NCBI GenBank assembly: GCA_021736255.1
Contig: JAIPGG010000008.1
Coordinates: 1-55,892 of the forward strand
DNA length: 55,892 nt
Reading direction: 5' to 3'
Source: Spirochaetales bacterium
GTDB lineage: Bacteria; Spirochaetota; Spirochaetia; JAIPGG01
The translations under genes were made by a program, and so were the position numbers. The notes below the pieces were generated by a model. That model did no database searches. It was not told the origin of the DNA and was given only the letters and a program-made list of their open reading frames with translations. Numbering within the stretch: position 1 is the first letter of the stretch; the number at the start of each line of letters is the position of its first letter. Positions 7,849-16,130 of the stretch are shown here, piece by piece.

Positions 7849-8682
7849 ATGGACGAGCAGGATAGAGAGACTCTCACCGCGAAAGCACAGGACATCCGAA
7901 TTACCACAATCAGATCGATCGGCGCCTCCGGCGGAGGGCACATCGGCGGCTCGATGTCTATTGTAGAGGTTCTGACGATCCTCTATTACCGGTACATGCA
8001 GGTAGACTCACAGAACCCAGGCAAAAGCGACCGGGACCGCCTGGTCGTTTCCAAAGGCCATGCAGGGCCGACCCTCTATTCAATTCTGGCCGACCTCGGC
8101 TTTTTTTCGGAAGACTGGCTTCAAACGTTGAATCAAGGCGGCACGAACCTGCCGAGCCATTGCGACAAAAACAGAACGCCGGGCATCGACATGAGCACCG
8201 GATCGCTGGGGCAGGGACTCTCAGCCGCCGTCGGCATGGCCCTGGGCCTGCGTCTGGACCAACTGAGCAGTCGAGTATTCGCTCTCATTGGCGACGGGGA
8301 ATCTCACGAGGGGCAGATATGGGAGGCCGCCATGTCGGCGTCCCACTTCAAACTCAGCAACTTGATTGCCTTCACTGATTACAACAAGCTGGCCCTTGAC
8401 GGCTGTGTGGATGAGGTCATGTCCCTGAATGACATCACCTCCAAGTGGGTCTCTTTCGGCTGGCATACCCAGCGAGTGGACGGCCACAGCTTCGATCAGC
8501 TCGAAAGAGCTATCGACAAAGCTCTTGCAGAACCCTGCCGCCCCTCGATGATCGTTCTGGACACGATCAAGGGAAAAGGCTGCTCCTTTGCCGAAGGGAA
8601 AGTCGAAAGCCATAAAATGTCCTTTACCAGCAAAGAGGCCGAGAAGGCGGTTTCCCAGCTGACCGGCAAGGAGGGAGAATGA
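7849..8682 (+). CDS. Transketolase, N-terminal (pyrophosphate-binding) subunit
   Basis: This 277-residue protein is the first half of a split transketolase. It keeps the substrate and thiamine-diphosphate motifs: GASGGGHIGGSMS, SKGHAGPTLYS, the MSTGSLGQGLS loop and the TPP signature GDGESHEGQIWEAAM... followed by DYNKLALDG. It transfers two-carbon units between ketose and aldose phosphates together with the next gene product. ATG at 7849 follows AAGGGG. Its stop overlaps the next start (ATGA). It is expressed from the operator-controlled promoter just upstream, so it probably belongs functionally to the neighbouring sugar cluster. Confidence 0.93.
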   Translation: MDEQDRETLTAKAQDIRITTIRSIGASGGGHIGGSMSIVEVLTILYYRYMQVDSQNPGKSDRDRLVVSKGHAGPTLYSILADLGFFSEDWLQTLNQGGTNLPSHCDKNRTPGIDMSTGSLGQGLSAAVGMALGLRLDQLSSRVFALIGDGESHEGQIWEAAMSASHFKLSNLIAFTDYNKLALDGCVDEVMSLNDITSKWVSFGWHTQRVDGHSFDQLERAIDKALAEPCRPSMIVLDTIKGKGCSFAEGKVESHKMSFTSKEAEKAVSQLTGKEGE

Positions 8683-9632
8683 TGAACGTATCAGTACAGG
8701 ACGAGATGAGAAAGGTCTATACCAACACCCTGCTCTCCCTGGCGGAAGAGGATGAGAACATCGTTGTTCTGGATGCCGACCTTATGGTAGCCAACGGGAC
8801 AAAGGCATTTTATCAACGGTTTCCCCAGCGCGCTTTTGATGTCGGCGCTGCGGAAGCGAATATGGTTGGAATTGCTTCCGGACTTTCAGCAACCGGGAAA
8901 ATTCCCTTTGCCGGCACCTTTGCCTGCTTTGCGAGCCGGCGTGTTTTCGATCAATTCTATCTCTCGGCCAACTATGCACAGCTGAACGTGAAACTGATCG
9001 GAACCGATCCCGGAGTCACCGCCACATCCAACGGAGGTACTCACATGGCTTTTGAAGACCTTGCTCTGATGAGGACCATCCCCGAAATCACGATCGTGGA
9101 ACCGGCGGACAATGTCTCTCTCAGGTCGCTGCTGCCGCAGGTTGCCCGGGAAAAGGGCTGCGCGTATATCCGGATCGACAGGAAGTCCTCTCCCGTCATA
9201 TATGATGAATCCGAAGGCTTTCAACTAGGCAAGGCAAAGGTCCTCAGAGACGGAACAGACTGTACCATTATTGCAGCAGGTATTGTCCTGGTCCCGGAGG
9301 CCGTGAAAGCGGCCGAAATCCTGAAAAGCAGGGGGATTTCCGCTGCGGTCCTGGATATGCACACGATCAGCCCACTCGACGAGGGTGCCGTCCTGGAATA
9401 TGCCGAAAAAACCGGCTTTGTTCTGACCTGTGAAAATCATCAGGTCAACGGGGGCCTCGGTTCCGCGGTTGCAGAAGTGCTCGGCGAAAAGCGACCCACT
9501 CCAATGAAACGGATCGGGGCATCAGGCCTTTTCGGGCAGGTCGGAAGCCTTGAATACCTAAAAGAGGCTTACGGCATGACCGCTGAAAAGATAGCCTCGG
9601 CCTGCCTCGAGGGACTTGAACGAAAAGCCTAG
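8679..9632 (+). CDS. Transketolase, C-terminal (pyrimidine-binding) subunit
   Basis: This 317-residue partner of the preceding subunit has the pyrimidine-binding domain (VLDADLMVANGTKAF, FDVGAAEANMVGIASGLS with the catalytic Glu, and FAGTFACFASRRVFDQ). The C-terminal transketolase domain follows (GTDCTIIAAGIVLVPEA, ENHQVNGGLGSAVAEVL). A GAGGGAGA precedes two adjacent ATG codons at 8679 and 8682; either may be used, and the first overlaps the previous stop. Together the two genes equal one full-length transketolase of about 590 residues. No terminator is evident in the 11 bp before the convergent HAD gene. Confidence 0.93.
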   Translation: MMNVSVQDEMRKVYTNTLLSLAEEDENIVVLDADLMVANGTKAFYQRFPQRAFDVGAAEANMVGIASGLSATGKIPFAGTFACFASRRVFDQFYLSANYAQLNVKLIGTDPGVTATSNGGTHMAFEDLALMRTIPEITIVEPADNVSLRSLLPQVAREKGCAYIRIDRKSSPVIYDESEGFQLGKAKVLRDGTDCTIIAAGIVLVPEAVKAAEILKSRGISAAVLDMHTISPLDEGAVLEYAEKTGFVLTCENHQVNGGLGSAVAEVLGEKRPTPMKRIGASGLFGQVGSLEYLKEAYGMTAEKIASACLEGLERKA

Positions 9633-9643
9633 CAGCCGGAAAT

Positions 9644-10309
9644 TCAGCCTTCCAACAGAAACTTCCGAAAATCCTCCACCCGCTCGAAGAAAGCGATAGT
9701 CCGCTCCTTCATGATCTTCCGGATCTCGGGAATGTTGTGCGCCCAGCCCGCAGCGGCGGCATCGGCGCCGGCGGCATCGGCCATATCCACCCCCGCCCGC
9801 AGATCGTCAAGCACAAGAACTTGCTCGGAAGGAATGGAGTAGTGCCGGGAAATCTCCTCGATCGGCCAGGGATGAGGCTTGCGTCGGGTCTCGTCGAAAC
9901 TCCATCCAAAAATCGCATCCGGAAAAAAATCACCTGAGGCCCGGTAGTCCCGTTCGATTACCGCCTTCTCCGAATGAGAAGCAACGGCTACCACACCTCC
10001 TGTTCTCCGAAAGTCGGCAAGCATCTCAAGGAAGCCGGGATAAAAATCCGGAATCTTCCCGGCCACATATTCCTGCCAGATTCGATGCTCTTCGCGGATC
10101 TCTGCTTCGGAAAATCCGAGTTCTTCAGAATAAAACTCGAGTATTCCCGGATCGAAGTTCTTGAGGAAAAAGGTATCAAGATCCACCGGCTCCATACCGG
10201 GACGGAAGTGGTGTATCACCTCGATATGCGCCGGATGATGGATCTCTGCGGTACTCTGTACCGCCGTATCGTCATGGTCGACGATGAGGCATTTGTAACG
10301 GGGTATCAC
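9644..10309 (-). CDS. HAD-superfamily phosphatase
   Basis: This 221-residue hydrolase has HAD motif I as VDHDDTA (Asp nucleophile and acid/base Asp two residues on), motif II near VAVASHSEKA, a lysine region RRKPHPWP and motif IV as VLVLDDLRAGVDMADAAGA. A helical cap lies between motifs I and II, as in phosphoglycolate phosphatase and beta-phosphoglucomutase relatives. The start is GTG at 10309, three bases after the fabF stop, so it is the last gene of the fab operon. Substrate unknown; small phosphorylated metabolites are usual. Confidence 0.85.
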   Translation of the reverse strand: MIPRYKCLIVDHDDTAVQSTAEIHHPAHIEVIHHFRPGMEPVDLDTFFLKNFDPGILEFYSEELGFSEAEIREEHRIWQEYVAGKIPDFYPGFLEMLADFRRTGGVVAVASHSEKAVIERDYRASGDFFPDAIFGWSFDETRRKPHPWPIEEISRHYSIPSEQVLVLDDLRAGVDMADAAGADAAAAGWAHNIPEIRKIMKERTIAFFERVEDFRKFLLEG

Positions 10310-10312
10310 CGA

Positions 10313-11557
10313 TCAGTCGGAGAGTCGCCGAAAAGCCAGAACCCCGTTATGCCCTCCGAAACCAAGGGAGTTGGACAGGGCCACGTTCACCTTCGCCTTG
10401 ATCCCCTGGTTCGGTACATAGTCGAGATCACATTCGGGATCAGCCTCGTCCAGATTGATGGTCGCAGGAATGTACTGGTCTTTTATCGAAAGAGCGCAGA
10501 CAATACCTTCTACTGCCCCTGCGGCGCCGATCAGGTGTCCGGTCATCGATTTGGTGGACGATATCTTCAGTTTATAGGCATGATCGCCCATGGCGGCTTT
10601 GATGGCCTTGGTTTCCAGCGGATCGTTCATCGGAGTAGAGGTTCCGTGGGCGTTGAAATAGTCTACCTCCTCCGGCTTGAGGTTTGCATCCGCCATAGCA
10701 GCCTGGATAGCCTGTTTGGAACCACGGCCCTCGGGATGCGGCGCTGTCAGGTGGTTTGCATCACAGGTGTTTCCGTACCCGATCACCTCTGCGTATATGG
10801 GCGCCCCGCGCTTCATGGCGTGTTCATACTCTTCGAGCACCATAATACCGGCCCCCTCACTCATAACAAAACCATCTCTGTCTTTGTCGAAAGGTCTGCT
10901 TGCCTTTTCCGGAGTATCATTGTATTGAGTACTCAAGGCCTGGATAACGCAAAAACCGGCTACGCCCATCTTGACGATGGCAGCTTCGGTCCCGCCGGTA
11001 ATCATGACATCGGTCACCCCTTCCCGGACCAGCCGGAGAGAGTTTCCGATTGCATCTGTCCCGGAGGCACAGGCAGTAGCAACTGTAAAACAAGGGCCCT
11101 GGGCATTATACTGGATAGCGATGTTGCCCGCTGCTTCGTTGGGTATCAGCTTCGGAATAGTCATCGGGGGTATTCGGTTCGGTCCCTTTTCAAAGAGTTT
11201 CCAGTAAGATTCTTCGAGAGTATTGAATCCGCCGATCCCGTTTCCGAGCACCACACCGATCCGGAGGGGATCGATAGAATCCTTTTCGAGTCCGGCATCC
11301 TCCATTGCCTCGATCGCCGAGGTCAAAGCATAAAGAGTGAAAAGGTCCATCTTTCTGGCTACTTTCTTTTCGAGCCTCATGGTGGGATCAAAATCGCGAA
11401 CCTCACCGGCGATCTTTGAAGGATATTCACTGGTATCAAAGCGGGTGATCGGACCGATTCCGGATTTTCCCGCCTGTACATTCGACCAAAAAGAAGCTAT
11501 ATCGTTTCCAACCGGGTTTACCGTACCGATCCCGGTAACTACAACTCGTCGTGCCAT
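10313..11557 (-). CDS. fabF: 3-oxoacyl-[acyl-carrier-protein] synthase II
   Basis: This 414-residue condensing enzyme of type II fatty-acid synthesis extends acyl-ACP with malonyl-ACP. The active-site cysteine is C163 in TACASGTDAIG. The two histidines are in HGTSTPMND and TGHLIGAAG, and the family C-terminal NSLGFGGHN is present. Length is normal for FabF. ATG 11557 is preceded by AAGGAG. It follows fabG after 45 bp and fabD upstream, a common fab gene order. No acpP or fabH is in the window. Confidence 0.96.
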   Translation of the reverse strand: MARRVVVTGIGTVNPVGNDIASFWSNVQAGKSGIGPITRFDTSEYPSKIAGEVRDFDPTMRLEKKVARKMDLFTLYALTSAIEAMEDAGLEKDSIDPLRIGVVLGNGIGGFNTLEESYWKLFEKGPNRIPPMTIPKLIPNEAAGNIAIQYNAQGPCFTVATACASGTDAIGNSLRLVREGVTDVMITGGTEAAIVKMGVAGFCVIQALSTQYNDTPEKASRPFDKDRDGFVMSEGAGIMVLEEYEHAMKRGAPIYAEVIGYGNTCDANHLTAPHPEGRGSKQAIQAAMADANLKPEEVDYFNAHGTSTPMNDPLETKAIKAAMGDHAYKLKISSTKSMTGHLIGAAGAVEGIVCALSIKDQYIPATINLDEADPECDLDYVPNQGIKAKVNVALSNSLGFGGHNGVLAFRRLSD

Positions 11558-11602
11558 GCAATTCTCCTTATATCATATTCGGGGCTATGTGGTTGATTCT
11601 CT

Positions 11603-12346
11603 TTACATCCCCATTCCACCGTCGATTTTAATGACCTGGCCGGTTAGGTATGAGGACAGATCGGAAGCCAGAAACAGAATCACCTTCGCGACTTCTTCCG
11701 GTTGCCCGAGCCGCCCCAGAGGAATCTGCGACATAAGCTTCTCCCTCTGTTCATCGTTCAGTTTATCGGTCATCGGGGTCTGAATAAAACCGGGTGCCAC
11801 TGCATTCACCCGGACACCGCGGGAGGCTACTTCTCTAGCCAGGCTTTTGGTAAAGCCGATCAGCCCCGCCTTGGAGGCGGAATAGTTGGTCTGCCCGGCA
11901 TTGCCGATAACCCCGACAATGGATGCGACATTGATAATAGATCCGGTTTTTTTTCTTATCATTGCGTGGGAAACCAGTTTGGAAATATAAAAAGCACTTG
12001 TAAGATTGATGTTCAAAACATCCTGCCAGTCTTTTGAAGACATCCGGAAGACCAGACCGTCCCGGGTTATACCGGCGTTATTGACCAAAACATCGATACC
12101 GCCGGATTCGTCGAGAATCTCTTTGGTCACACCGCTGATCTCTTCTTCATCTGCGACATTGGCCTTTTTAAAAATCACCGATCCTCCATGAGGCTCGGCC
12201 GCCTTGCGGTAGTCATCGATATGTTCACTCTCGTTGAGATCGACAAAGTAGATCGAGGCGCCCTCGCTGAGGAACTTCATGATAATCTCTTTTCCGATCC
12301 CCCGGGCTCCCCCGGTGACAAAGGCTGTTTTCCCTTCTAAAAGCAT
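11603..12346 (-). CDS. fabG: 3-oxoacyl-[acyl-carrier-protein] reductase
   Basis: This 247-residue short-chain dehydrogenase has the cofactor motif TGGARGIGKEI near residue 12 and NNAG at about 89. The catalytic Ser-Tyr-Lys triad is in NVASIVGVIGNAGQTNYSASKAG. The C-terminal PLGRLGQPEEVA and GQVIKIDGGMGM are typical of FabG. It reduces 3-oxoacyl-ACP with NADPH. It lies 33 bp after fabD and precedes fabF, so the housekeeping assignment is firm rather than a generic dehydrogenase. Confidence 0.95.
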   Translation of the reverse strand: MLLEGKTAFVTGGARGIGKEIIMKFLSEGASIYFVDLNESEHIDDYRKAAEPHGGSVIFKKANVADEEEISGVTKEILDESGGIDVLVNNAGITRDGLVFRMSSKDWQDVLNINLTSAFYISKLVSHAMIRKKTGSIINVASIVGVIGNAGQTNYSASKAGLIGFTKSLAREVASRGVRVNAVAPGFIQTPMTDKLNDEQREKLMSQIPLGRLGQPEEVAKVILFLASDLSSYLTGQVIKIDGGMGM

Positions 12347-12379
12347 TACTTTCTCCTTAGCTGTATATACTCGAAAAGC

Positions 12380-13312
12380 TCAAACCAGCGCCGAATCGAT
12401 CGCTTCGATGGTTCCGGCCGGTGAGCATTTGATCTCTTTTCCGGCGGCCTTCCAGAGTCCGGAAAGCACCTTCCCCGGGCCGGTTTCCAAACATCGTTCG
12501 AACCCGTCGTCCACAATAGCCTGTTCTTCATCAGTCCAGCGCACACCGGAAACGATCTGCTCCACCGCAAGCTGCCTGGCCTGCTCGCCCGAGTCTACCC
12601 GGCCGCCGGTAACATTGGAATAGAGCAGAATCTTCGGGTTGTTAAAGGTGTAATCCTTTACTACCTCGGCAAAGCGCCTCTGCACCTCCGACAGGAGAGG
12701 TGAATGGAAGGGAGCGGAAACCTTGAGACGGATAAACCGTTTGGCCCCCGCTTCCTTGCACACCGGCTCCGCCGCAGCAAGCCCGGCAGCTGTTCCCGAA
12801 AGGACCATTTGGCTGGGGCTGTTATAATTTGCCGGATACACTCCCTCGATTCCTGCATCCTCGACCGCTTTGATAACCCGGTCGGCACTCAAACCGATAA
12901 CAGCCGCCATGCCGGGAGCGTTCTCGCCGGCCCCCAGCTCCGCAGCGGCCTGATCCATCAATTCACCACGGCTTTTGACCAGCGGGAACACATCCTCAGG
13001 GGCCAGAACCCCCGCCTGAACCAGTGCTGCATACTCACCCAGGCTGAAACCGGCACAGCCGGCGGCCTCGACTCCCCGGTCGGCAAGAACAGCCGCCGAC
13101 GATAAATTGACGAGGGTAACGGCAATCTGGGTATTGTTTGTCTGCTTTAATTCATCTTCGGTGCCCTCGAACAAGAGCCTTCGAGCATCGATATCCGTTG
13201 TTTTCGAGGCCAAATCGAAGAGTTCTTTGACTCGGGTCGAAGAATCATAAAGATCTTTCCCCATTCCCGGGTATTGAGCTCCCTGTCCGGGAAACAGCAA
13301 ACAGGTTTTCAT
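12380..13312 (-). CDS. fabD: Malonyl-CoA:ACP transacylase
   Basis: This 310-residue enzyme loads malonate onto ACP. The N-terminal motif is LLFPGQGAQYPGMG; the nucleophile serine lies in GFSLGEYAALVQAG and the catalytic His in SAPFHSPLL. The frame is open 48 codons further upstream, but the ATG at 13312 sits at the normal family start and is preceded by AGGGGG. It is the first gene of the fab operon (fabD-fabG-fabF-HAD). Its promoter has TTGACA (13371-13366, minus), preceded immediately by a 24-bp palindrome. Confidence 0.95.
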   Translation of the reverse strand: MKTCLLFPGQGAQYPGMGKDLYDSSTRVKELFDLASKTTDIDARRLLFEGTEDELKQTNNTQIAVTLVNLSSAAVLADRGVEAAGCAGFSLGEYAALVQAGVLAPEDVFPLVKSRGELMDQAAAELGAGENAPGMAAVIGLSADRVIKAVEDAGIEGVYPANYNSPSQMVLSGTAAGLAAAEPVCKEAGAKRFIRLKVSAPFHSPLLSEVQRRFAEVVKDYTFNNPKILLYSNVTGGRVDSGEQARQLAVEQIVSGVRWTDEEQAIVDDGFERCLETGPGKVLSGLWKAAGKEIKCSPAGTIEAIDSALV

Positions 13313-13371
13313 GCCTACCCCCTGTGAAGATAATTTATGTAAACCTACCACACCGGAAAAGCAGGTGTCAA

Positions 13372-13395
13372 GGTACCGACTAATCAGTCGGTACC
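13372..13395. promoter_or_regulatory. Palindrome abutting the fabD -35 box
   Basis: GGTACCGACT and AGTCGGTACC are exact 10-bp inverted repeats around AATC. On the minus strand the palindrome is followed without a gap by TTGACA (13371-13366), then 18 bp and TAGGTT, about 50 bp from fabD. A lone GGTACC (13503-13508) also occurs in the oadG leader on the other side of the gap. The placement suggests a fatty-acid or acyl-CoA-responsive regulator, but the protein is not in the window. Confidence 0.5.
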
Positions 13396-13450
13396 CCGCA
13401 TTAAAACCCCAGAGAAAAGGGCTTTTCCTTTCTCTGCAGGCAGATAGGCC

Positions 13451-13479
13451 TTGCAATCAGGGCGAACTCATTCTATAGT
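13451..13479 (+). promoter_or_regulatory. Promoter of the oadGAB operon
   Basis: TTGCAA (13451-13456), 17 bp, TATAGT (13474-13479), about 75 bp upstream of oadG. The -35 and -10 hexamers and the spacing are identical to those upstream of pck. Confidence 0.6.
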
Positions 13480-13554
13480 GCAGAGAGCGTTCTATTAAGT
13501 CTGGTACCAATCGTAGTACTGAACAATCAAGACAATCAACAAGGAGCGGTAAAG

Positions 13555-13773
13555 GTGATTAGTGATGGAATAACTCTAACCGTTATCGGGATGGGAGTTG
13601 TCTTCCTGTTTCTGATAATTCTTGTTCTAGTGCTCGTGTTATCGTCAAAAATAATCTCGAGAATCGAAGGGAAAGGGCCCTCTTCCGGTCCTGCAGCCCC
13701 GAAGAAACAGACCGCCGACAACTCTGAAGTTGCGGCGGCAATCGCCGCAGTACAGGCGAAAATACACTCTTAA
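13555..13773 (+). CDS. oadG: Oxaloacetate decarboxylase gamma chain-like small membrane subunit
   Basis: This 72-residue protein has one N-terminal membrane helix (residues about 5-28, VIGMGVVFLFLIILVLVLVL) and a short polar tail, the shape of OadG. In the Na+-translocating decarboxylase, gamma anchors and stabilises the alpha-beta complex. Translation starts at GTG 13555, eight bases after AAGGAG. It is directly followed by oadA and oadB, which makes the assignment secure despite low sequence content. Confidence 0.85.
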   Translation: MISDGITLTVIGMGVVFLFLIILVLVLVLSSKIISRIEGKGPSSGPAAPKKQTADNSEVAAAIAAVQAKIHS

Positions 13774-13796
13774 AAACTCAGGAAAGGATCAGTGCG

Positions 13797-16118
13797 ATGA
13801 AGAAACGCGTTCATTTTATGTGTACAGCGTTCCGTGACGGATTTCAGTCCGTGTTCGGCGCGCGGGTATTTACCAAAGATTTTCTCCCTGCTGTGGAAGC
13901 AGCTGTCGATGCCGGTATCGATCATTTCGAAGCCGGCGGCGGGGCTCGCTTTCAATCTCTGTATTTCTATGCCAATGAAGATGCCTTCGATATGATGGAA
14001 TCTTTCCGGGGAGCGGCGGGAAAGGATGCAAACCTCCAGACCCTTGCCCGGGGAATCAATGTCGTAGGACTGGATTCCCAGCCCCGTGACATTATCAACC
14101 TCCATGCAAAGCTTTTCAAAAAACACGGCATCTCGAGCATACGAAATTTCGATGCCCTCAACGATGTGAACAACCTAATTTATTCAGGTCAATGCATCCA
14201 TGATGCGGGACTCAACCACGAGGTAGTCGTCACCATGATGGCCCTTCCCCCGGGAACCCCCGACGCGGACCGGGCACACACGCCCGAGTTCTACGTGAAC
14301 ACCCTCAAGGAAATACTGGACGCCGGTATTCCGTACAACTCGGTCTGTTTCAAAGACGCATCGGGAACCTCGACACCGGCAACGGTCTATGAAACCATCA
14401 AGAAAGCCCGTGCCCTGCTCGGTGAAGATACCCACCTCGTTTTTCACACCCACGAAACGGCCGGAACCAGCGTTACCGCTTACAAGGCCGCCCTGGAAGC
14501 AGGAGCCAACCAGATAGACCTCTCTCTGGCTCCGGTATCCGGCGGAACCAGCCAGCCGGATGTCGTTACCATGTGGCATGCCCTCCGCGGGACCGAATAC
14601 GACTTGGGAGTGGACGTCAAAAAGGTCCAGAAAGCCGAAGAGATTTTCAAAAAGCAGATGGCCGATTATTTCATGCCGCCGGAGGCCAAGTCGGTGGAAC
14701 CGCTTATTCCCTTCTCTCCCATGCCCGGCGGAGCCCTTACGGCAAACACGCAGATGATGCGGGACAACGGCATCCTCGACCGCTATGCGGATGTAGCCAA
14801 TGCCATGGGCGAGGTCGTCGAACGGGGAGGCTTCGGCACCTCCGTTACGCCGGTTTCTCAATTCTACTTTCAGCAGGCCTTCAACAACGTGATGATCGGC
14901 CCCTGGAAGAAAATAGCCGAAGGCTACGGGAAAATGGTACTCGGCTATTTCGGAAAAACACCGATCGATCCCGACCCCGAGATCGTCAAACTTGCCCAGG
15001 AACAACTCGGCATGGAACCGACCACCGAGCTTCCCATCGACATCAACGACAAGGACCCCAAGAAGGGAAGCGAATACGCCAATTCAATGCTCAAAGAGGC
15101 GAACCTGCCGATCAACGAAGAGAACACCTTTATCGCCGCAACCTGTAAGGAAAAGGGCATAACCTTCCTCAAGGGCGAGGCGAAGGTCGGTGTCCGGAAA
15201 AAGAGCGAAGAGGACAAAAAAGCTGAAGAAAAGCCGGCCGCTGCATCCAAACCAGCAGCCTCGAAACCGGCTCCTTCCGGTTATACCGTTACCATCAACG
15301 GACAGCCGTATTCGGTTGAACTCAAGGGCGATCAGGCGGTGGTCAACGGAAAGGCATACAATATTTCGGTACAGGAAGGTATCAGCCGGACCCAACAGGC
15401 CGCTCCCGCAGCACAACAGGCCCCGGCACAATCACAGCAGCAGGCCGCTCCTGCAGGCCCGCAGCAACAGCAGGCTTCCCAGCCCGCTCCTGCAGCAGCA
15501 GGCGGCGGAGAAACCATCGAGGTTGAAGCCCCGATGCCCGGTATACTTCTGCGGTTTACTGCTAAAGAAGGCGATACAGTATCCGAAGGGGACGAAATCC
15601 TGGTACTCGAATCGATGAAGATGGAAACTCCCATCACCGCCCCGGACTCCGGTGTTCTCAAGGAACTCAAATCGGGTCAGGGAAACCAGGTTACCGCCGG
15701 AGAAATCCTGGCGGTCATCGAAACCAATGCAGGCGGTGCTGCAGCGCAGCCCCAGCAGCAACCCGCACAGCAGCAGGCGCCGGCGCAACCCCAGCAGCAG
15801 CAGGCCGCTCCGCAACCTCAGCAACAGCAGCAGGCACCTCAACAGCCCGCTCCTCAGCCACAACCCCAGCAGCAAGCTGCTCCCGCATCCGGCGGGGGGG
15901 AAGAAACACCACTCGAGGCTCCTATGCCCGGCCTTGTGCTCAGAATCCCGGTCAAGGTCGGCGACCAGGTAAACGAAAACGACGAGGTTATCGTCCTCGA
16001 ATCGATGAAAATGGAGACTCCGATCAGCGCACCGGTAGGCGGCTCTATCAGTGCAATCGAGGTCGGACAGGGCGACCAGGTACAAGCCGGACAAATCCTG
16101 ATTCGGATTCAGGGTTAG
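13797..16118 (+). CDS. oadA: Oxaloacetate decarboxylase alpha chain with two biotinyl domains
   Basis: This 773-residue protein is longer than the usual OadA of about 590-610. Residues 1-450 hold the carboxyltransferase TIM barrel (FRDGFQSVFGARV, GLDSQPRD, HTHETAGTS, PGGALTANTQMM) and the conserved C-terminal part. A low-complexity Ala/Pro/Gln linker follows. Then come two complete biotin-attachment domains, each with ESMKMETPI; the biotinyl lysines are K608 and K738, separated by a second Pro/Gln-rich linker. The enzyme moves carboxylate from oxaloacetate (or another beta-keto or acyl-CoA substrate) to biotin for OadB. The two domains are near copies at DNA level around the biotin site, suggesting internal duplication. 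Confidence 0.92.
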   Translation: MKKRVHFMCTAFRDGFQSVFGARVFTKDFLPAVEAAVDAGIDHFEAGGGARFQSLYFYANEDAFDMMESFRGAAGKDANLQTLARGINVVGLDSQPRDIINLHAKLFKKHGISSIRNFDALNDVNNLIYSGQCIHDAGLNHEVVVTMMALPPGTPDADRAHTPEFYVNTLKEILDAGIPYNSVCFKDASGTSTPATVYETIKKARALLGEDTHLVFHTHETAGTSVTAYKAALEAGANQIDLSLAPVSGGTSQPDVVTMWHALRGTEYDLGVDVKKVQKAEEIFKKQMADYFMPPEAKSVEPLIPFSPMPGGALTANTQMMRDNGILDRYADVANAMGEVVERGGFGTSVTPVSQFYFQQAFNNVMIGPWKKIAEGYGKMVLGYFGKTPIDPDPEIVKLAQEQLGMEPTTELPIDINDKDPKKGSEYANSMLKEANLPINEENTFIAATCKEKGITFLKGEAKVGVRKKSEEDKKAEEKPAAASKPAASKPAPSGYTVTINGQPYSVELKGDQAVVNGKAYNISVQEGISRTQQAAPAAQQAPAQSQQQAAPAGPQQQQASQPAPAAAGGGETIEVEAPMPGILLRFTAKEGDTVSEGDEILVLESMKMETPITAPDSGVLKELKSGQGNQVTAGEILAVIETNAGGAAAQPQQQPAQQQAPAQPQQQQAAPQPQQQQQAPQQPAPQPQPQQQAAPASGGGEETPLEAPMPGLVLRIPVKVGDQVNENDEVIVLESMKMETPISAPVGGSISAIEVGQGDQVQAGQILIRIQG

Positions 16119-16130
16119 GAAGAGGATCAT

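Noticed and set aside
9974-11419. 481-codon open frame on the plus strand opposite fabF and the HAD gene
   Set aside because: It is antisense to two well-supported genes, has no recognisable domain and arises from codon bias in GC-rich DNA.
15415-15900. CAG/CAGCAG-rich repeats that could suggest a repeat array
   Set aside because: They encode the Pro/Gln/Ala linkers between OadA domains in frame; units are irregular and not CRISPR-like.
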